A stretch of DNA of 64,000 nucleotides, taken from positions 106,407,227-106,471,226 of the forward strand of contig CM035807.1 in NCBI GenBank assembly GCA_020466095.1. Reading direction: 5' to 3'. The notes under the pieces are model-generated. The model did not search any database and was not told where the DNA came from. It saw only the letters and a list, made by a program, of their open reading frames with translations. Below, in pieces: positions 58,061 through 64,000 of the stretch. Made by a program: the position numbers and the translations under genes. The first letter of the stretch is position 1, and every line of letters starts with the position of its first letter. Source of the DNA: Chlorops oryzae. Lineage: Eukaryota > Arthropoda > Insecta > Diptera > Chloropidae.

Positions 58061-61000
58061 ATATGAAGCTCAAAATATCTCAAGGCAATAATATATGTAA
58101 TTGTTTTGTAACCAAAACTAAAAGGACAGCTCACTCAAAAATAGTTACACCTATTCAAGAGTCATAAAAATATACTTGAATCACGATTTTATGACGTTTT
58201 AATGTTTTTGTAGTATCCTAAACTTGCCCCCTTCGGAATCGGAATCGGCTTGAGAGAGCAGATGCATGACATCAGCAGTTTGAGCATGTTAGCATCAATC
58301 TCTTCTAACAACAATAAACCCGTAAAACAGTAAAACAGAAAACTCGAGGAAGCTTCTGTTATAACGGCGAGACACAAACACATGCTTACTTACCGCACGG
58401 AAGTAATTCGACACAATGCCAAATGACTCACACGTACGAGAAAACGATGAAACGCTGAAAAGACATCCATGGCTCCATTGAAGTCTAAGTACGCATAGGA
58501 AAGTTCGCAGCTACAATCACATTCGATTCATGGAAACGACAAAGGCAAGCCCACAACACAAACACACTTACAAACTTTTGGGAACAAAAGTCGTAAATGG
58601 CACTTTTACGAGCCGTAACGGAAGGAAACACATACACACTGACGGCACACGCTGATGCAAGCCAAACGTACAGGATACTAGTCTCCTGTTTACGGAGAAA
58701 GCAGTGCGTTCAAACCTTTATGGTCAACTTGGATGCAATGTACACAAATACATATACACATCCACCCAAATGTACATTCATCCATAGAATAAAATCAGTA
58801 TGTCTGGTCTTTTTCTGATTTCGTGAAGCATCGTTCAACAAATTCACTTACTCGGACATGTACGGAGTCCGTACTACGGACGTGTATTGTTTACTGTGCC
58901 TTGTAATGGTCATATTTACGACTTTTCTTCTTGTCTTTTTTTGATTTTTTGTTTACTGGGCAACGTAAGCATGGGAGATATTTGATATTGTTGGTAGTGG
59001 TGCCTTTACTCCTACTATTCCTTATCTCTACTGATGCCACGTTACTGATTAAACTTGATTGCACTCAGCTTAACTGGACACAGGAGGTTGTATATATGTA
59101 TATGTGTCGTTTTTCATTTTTCTTCCACAAGTATATTTTTGATGATTTTTGGGAGATTTTACTATCGCACCAATTTGGCTGGTTCCATGTTTTATGGTTT
59201 TATGGTTGAAAAAATTTGTGCACAATTTGTGATGTCACAGCAATATAGAATGGCCCTTCTAAATCGTAAAAAAATGCTGAGGGGGATAATAAGTTTAAAT
59301 CAGTACAAGCTTCAATAAAGTTATGGACGCTCATAAATGCTTATCAAAGCAGGAAAAGTGGGCCAAAAATAGTTCTGAAAGTAAGACTCAATGAGAAAAT
59401 TATATATATGAAGACAATAGCTTCGAGAAGACTCGCACAATGTAGACTCGAGGCTTTTCTCTTACCAAATATGTATAACGCTATATCGTCCTAAAATTTA
59501 GATGAGTGTGAATATGTTGTTGAAAAGATAAAACGAGATTCTAATATAAAAGACTTTTTTTTAAGTCAAATACTCACGTCCATTAGGAGACTACAGCCGG
59601 TATAATTGAAAATTTTATTTTAAAAAATATATAAAATTTTAGTTAGCTTTTGATTGTCATCATTGATATCTTGGAACATGTATAATGATCCAAGGATTGC
59701 GATATAAGGCTATAGAGATCCCAAAATGAGTTTTAAACACGTCATAAGGCTCGATTTGGAAGAAGTTTCTTTTGAAAATGTGCTTTAGACATAGGGTTCA
59801 TCTCCTTCACTTAAATGACTCGTGATTTTACCTTTCATAGAACAAATTACCTCTTATCGAAGTTTCTTCTTTTAAGAACTCCAATTCAACTGGAATAAGG
59901 TATATGACGACTTTCTTCCTCAAAGCAAAATTAATTAAAATTTTAGGCCCATTTAATGAGATATAAATAAACAAAAATGATTCCATTTAGTTTTGTTTTG
60001 GTTAATGAATTATTTTGTCTGCATTCTATTTATTGTCCTTAAATGCAATTGAATCCTAAAATTTTTCTCTTGACACCCATCGCTTTCGTAATCAATTATT
60101 TATATTTCCTTTGTCACTTTTTTTATCCACTTTTCGCTTGTTCTCTTTTTTTTTTTTTAGTCGTCTATTCTCGTTCAAACGACTCAGACATTATGGTACT
60201 AAATTCTGAATTGAATTGAAATAGACAGACGTCGAGCAATGCCCTTCTTTGGATCTTCTTGCTTTAGGCTGGGTAAACGAATTGAAAATTGATTCTTTTA
60301 TAGACCATTAGCTTGGCTGATGGTAATGCTGCTGCGAATGTAGTAAACGTAAATGATGGGAATAGAAGACGAAAGAAATAGGCAACGAAGAAAAAATCGC
60401 AAGAAAAAACAAATGGTAAGACACACAGCAGGGTACTGATAGACTGAAACATGAAAGGATAAAACTGCTGTCGGTCGGGAAAAGTGTTGACTGTATTAAA
60501 GGGTCTGGTAAAAAAAGGACTATAAAGTTACGATTGAACGCACTAGCGCGCCTACAACTATCCTTGTAGTTTTATGTGTGAGGGACAAAATGAATTTATA
60601 TATGTACACGATAATGGCCGAAGGGAATTGAGTGGAAGTGTTTTTTATTACAATTGTAGGAAATAGATTTTTTTTTTCGTTGTGAGTGTTTTAGCGAAAA
60701 GATGATTGGTGAGTCTTTTTAAGAAGAAATTAATTGAATTGAAATCTACAAAAAATTCGTTACTTTTAAAAATATATTTTCAGCTATTTAATTGTAATGA
60801 AAAATTATTCAAAAAATTAGTTATTAAAAACTTAGTCCTAAAAGAACATGGTATCATCCATAATTATGTAGGCGCTGTGACGTCTATTAAAAGGCCAGAT
60901 TGTTGCTGAAAGTGAAAGAGAAGATTATAATGAAATGAAACAAAAGACTTTAAAGAATCTATTTATATTGATAGCTTCGTTTATTTTTATGAATTTATTT

Positions 61001-61859
61001 TTATCTTGTATATTTTAATTTTAAATATGAAGAATTTTTTTTCACATTTTTGTAGCTTTTCTTTAATTTTCGTCGTTACGATTGCAATTTCTATTTTGCC
61101 TTTGGGGGAGGGTTCAAACTACATTCATTAAACTAGGGATTTTCTTACTCCACTCCTTGTTTCTAAAAGATTTATCGATATTTTTTTTTTTTTTTTGTTT
61201 AGGTTAAGTAAATAATTATTTAAATATTTTACAATTAACAGCCTTAGAAATAGCAATATTTTGCGCTTTAGAAATTTTACAGTATTTATAGGTGTTTTTC
61301 GTTTTACTTTTTTCGTTTTCTGAAATAGGCATAGGTAGTCGGTTCAAGTAGCTATTTCGCTTAAAAATATTCGTTACTTTAATGAATAGTGTCAACTGCA
61401 AGCATCGCTACAATCGTTAGGGTTGCAAACATCATTTATTTTTTAAATGTATTTACTGTTTTTTTTTTTTTGTTTAAGGATTAAGTTGAATAATTTACGG
61501 ATAATTTCTGGTGACTTGAGTTCAAGCTCTACACCTAATTCTTATGCCACTCTGGTTGAGATTCTTTAAAAGATATAAATGTTCTTTTTTCTTTCCTTTG
61601 TTTTTTTTTTTGTTTACATTTATCAACATATTACAAGACAATTTAGACTTACCGCGCTAAGCAACGCCCTCGATAATTTTTAGGTGACTAGTATATATGT
61701 ATATCGTAGACATCACAAAACTCTATATACGTACACACAAAGATTTCTTACTAAAGAGAGATATCCTTATGGCGCCTCTTCGAACTCTTCGAATGGAAGC
61801 AGTTGGAAGGGCGATAGCTCAAATGGGCAGGGCTGCCACACAATCGTTAAATATTTGAT
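58061..61859. other. Non-coding region downstream of the Robo-type gene
   Basis: AT-rich with T runs near 60141-60160, 61180-61196 and 61460-61471. The right-hand end should include the 3' UTR of the minus-strand gene. An isolated CAGGGCTGCCA at about 61826 matches the hAT-like end seen at 33036 but has no visible partner. Confidence 0.5.
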
Positions 61860-62113
61860 TTAGACATTATCACTCTGAGACAGGGTGGTAAAGTATTTAT
61901 TTGAGTAACCACCTTGAGTTGGATTACTTTGAGCATTATTGGTGTTGGTGCTATTGTTGGCGGCGGGATTGGCATTGGGATTCAAATTGGGATTAAGATT
62001 GTTGCTAATGGGATTGTTGGAAGCATTATCAAAGCTGGCATGATTATTACTACCACTAGTAGTACTTTTGTTGCCTACTGAAATAGACTTATCACCTGTT
62101 GTATGCTGATGTT

Positions 62114-62146
<33 letters not shown>

Positions 62147-63415
62147 GCAGTTGCCTATAGTTATGATATGCCTCCGAAGAAACTGCAGACCAAGAGCCAT
62201 CTTTAGATTTAACATACAAATGCTGTTTACTTGGCTGTTTACTACCAAAATGATGATGATGGTGATGATGATCGGCAGCAATTGATGAGCTGGATGCCCA
62301 ATCGTTTAGTAGTTGATTCGTTGAATTGCAAAACACTGAGAAGTCAACATTTCCATCACTTATTGTTGTTTCGTTGCCAAGGGCACATCCGGTGCCAGTT
62401 AAGAAATCTAAATGCGATCCGGCAGTTATTGGTACATTACGTACTGATGGTAGCGGTGAATTGTTGGTTGACTGTGCCTTATTGTTGTAAAGACTTCCGA
62501 AGTTGATGTTATTTTCGCTTTTGAAAATTTTTGGATGCCTCTGGCGACGTAATGTCCCAGCGCCGCCACCGTTTGCAATTTGTGCTGCGAGCGTTGTATT
62601 GGCATAGGCACCAAGTCCCTGCTTTAGTGCATTGCTTGCCACGAGCAATTGCTGCTGATGCTGCAATTGTCGCTGTTGTTGTGCATTGTTGGCGGCACTG
62701 TTGGTATTGGCGTTGTTGAATGGATTCGAGCGCGGAATGATGCAATTGATATTTTCGGAACTATTACCTGAAGTGTCGTCGTTCTCGTTCGCTTCTGTTG
62801 CACAAGTTAGATTGTTGATCAATTCCATTTTATTTTCAGTTATGTTGACTTTCGTTGTTGAGCAAGTGTTGCCTTGTAGCTTCTTATATGCCAGCAGCAG
62901 TAGAAGCAGCTGAAACACCGGTGGAATGCTTCGCAGGTGAAGCACTTAAAATAGCAGTTGATGCGGTCGATGCTGTCATTTTGTCATTGCCGTAGAGACG
63001 AACCGATTCCATACCGATGGATGTTGTACCGTAGTGAGCACTAGCTGGTGCAGAATACATGCCGGTTGCACGATAGTCATCACTCTGTTGTGTCATATGA
63101 TGGCGTACACCGTTGGTACCACCACCACCATTAGTGCTTGCTGCTGTTGTTGTGGTGCCGTAACGATTCTGATAGAGTTTGGCATTTGCGACGAGATTCG
63201 TTGTTGCATATGCGCCACAGCTGTCGTATAACGCAGTGCCGTCACCGCCATCGGAATTTTGGTGAGACGTTGTCGTATGTGCATTTCCGTTTGACGTTAA
63301 AGCATTACTAGTGCAACCGTTGCTGCCGCCGCCGCCAACGTGCATTTGGCCATTTGGATTTTTAAATGTTGAACATGCAACTTCAGCGTAATCGGGCATG
63401 TTGAGCGGTGTTAGC
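61860..63415 (-). CDS. Roundabout (Robo)-type receptor, last cytoplasmic exon, 5' partial, frame-broken
   Basis: Robo proteins are Slit receptors that steer axons at the midline. The exon starts after an acceptor (TTCTTATACAG, 63416-63417) in phase 2 and opens LTPLNMPDYAEV. Two hallmark cytoplasmic motifs follow: YAEV with STFKNP at residues 9-20, and GAYATTNLV (Tyr 69), matching the YAEV and PYATT tyrosine motifs (CC0 and CC1). The rest is low-complexity: Gly, Asn, Gln, a seven-His run, a Thr run and Pro-Asn repeats, ending at 61860. No LPPPP (CC2) motif is seen, which suggests a Robo2/Robo3-type fly receptor. The frame changes once at 62884-62945 within GCTGCT/CTGCTG triplets. Extracellular Ig/FN3 and transmembrane exons lie beyond the window. 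Confidence 0.75.
62884..62945 (-). other. Frame break in the Robo-type exon
   Basis: The frame with YAEV and YATT stops at 62884, while the downstream frame is closed just before 62945 and then stays open for about 360 codons. The overlap is a triplet-rich tract. No intron longer than about 35 bp with GT-AG borders fits, so a one- or two-base indel is the simplest reading. Confidence 0.7.
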
Positions 63416-64000
63416 CTGTATAAGAAGACAATAATATACGTGTATTTAAGTATGTATGTGCAAGAATGGAAAGGAGAGGATGGATCACAATGTAAAGCTA
63501 GGAAAGTTTTATGTTTGAAGCTTGACGTGTTTTAAGTATAGGGTGTCATAAGCATTTGCACTTGACACACGTGTGTGTGTGTGTTCATGTGTATTAAGTT
63601 CGTGCCGTTGGCCCTTGCATTTAACATTTTATTACATTTTCATTTGAATGCGTTTATTCGTTAAAGCTTGAAGGCTGATTGTTTTGTTGCATGCCATGAG
63701 AGTCGGAGTTGGAGTGGGGTAGAGTGCGGCAGCCATGTCAATTCAACTTCACCGTTGGGTGTTGTAGCATGCAATGTTGCCTGTTTGGGTCGCTTATGTT
63801 TTATGTCGTTCCTGAAACGGAAATACGCGCACGTATTTCACTTTTGTTTGTGGTTATTTCATAATTTTCAATTCGTTTGGAAATGATTGAGTGTTTATAT
63901 TTCCCTTTTTTTTAAAACATTTCGTGAGTCGATTTAGATGTGTACATAAGCTCTTTAGAGGGAGGAAGTTGTTAAGAGTTGAGCTGCCCTGATAGCACCT
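63416..64000 (-). other. Intron of the Robo-type gene (partial)
   Basis: Sequence upstream of the splice acceptor, with a polypyrimidine stretch immediately before it on the minus strand. A GT run lies near 63569-63582. No further exon is visible before the window ends. Confidence 0.6.

Noticed and set aside
1..64000. CRISPR arrays, operons or bacterial-type systems
   Set aside because: The introns, low-complexity proteins and transposon families are those of an animal genome; no spaced direct-repeat arrays are present.

Overview
The window looks like nuclear DNA from an insect, most likely a higher fly. It is AT-rich, gene-poor and full of simple repeats and short DNA transposons. The genes have a 63-bp GT-AG intron, glutamine, asparagine and histidine runs and fly-type start contexts, and their products match fly or insect families. 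Three host genes can be supported, plus one decayed transposase gene and a large nested repeat landscape.

Layout. 1-5.4 kb is non-coding with a TA-flanked element carrying a small retroposon. 5.47-7.72 kb (minus) encodes a mitochondrial ACSF3-type acyl-CoA synthetase with substituted catalytic positions and one frame break. 9.9-12.4 kb holds a TTAA-flanked element, a diverged duplication and a complete but broken DD37E Tc1/mariner element. 15.9-16.9 kb is a GAT-type minisatellite. 18.3-20.45 kb (plus) encodes a secreted, catalytically dead carboxylesterase-like protein in two exons, with a hAT-like miniature element in its 3' flank. 25.4-26.2 kb is an 18-bp AT-rich satellite. 29.1-30.9 kb is a composite of a CACTA-like element with tRNA-like pieces and a 5'-truncated RTE-type retrotransposon with an 18-bp target duplication. 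32.9-33.6 kb is one miniature element nested in another. 38.7-40.5 kb is a three-level nest whose outer shell is a Transib-type element. 41.8-42.3 kb is an ATGTT repeat. 44.9 and 47.7 kb hold a short TIR element and a foldback. 56.7-58.1 kb is a GAGA satellite followed by an imperfect duplication. 61.86-63.4 kb (minus) is the last large cytoplasmic exon of a Roundabout-type axon-guidance receptor, and 63.4-64 kb is intron of that gene.

The three host genes have no obvious shared pathway: one is mitochondrial metabolism, one a secreted adhesion-like pseudo-esterase, one a neuronal receptor. The most interesting structure is the Transib-type element. Each end carries a heptamer, a 23-bp spacer and an A-rich nonamer, matching the organisation of the 23-RSS used in V(D)J recombination, and it is flanked by the 5-bp duplication CCCCG. 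No transposase was seen in it.

Caution on assembly quality: two otherwise intact genes each have a single frame break in triplet-rich sequence, and the GAGA satellite ends in an indel-rich second copy of the next 190 bp. Uncorrected long-read errors would explain all three.
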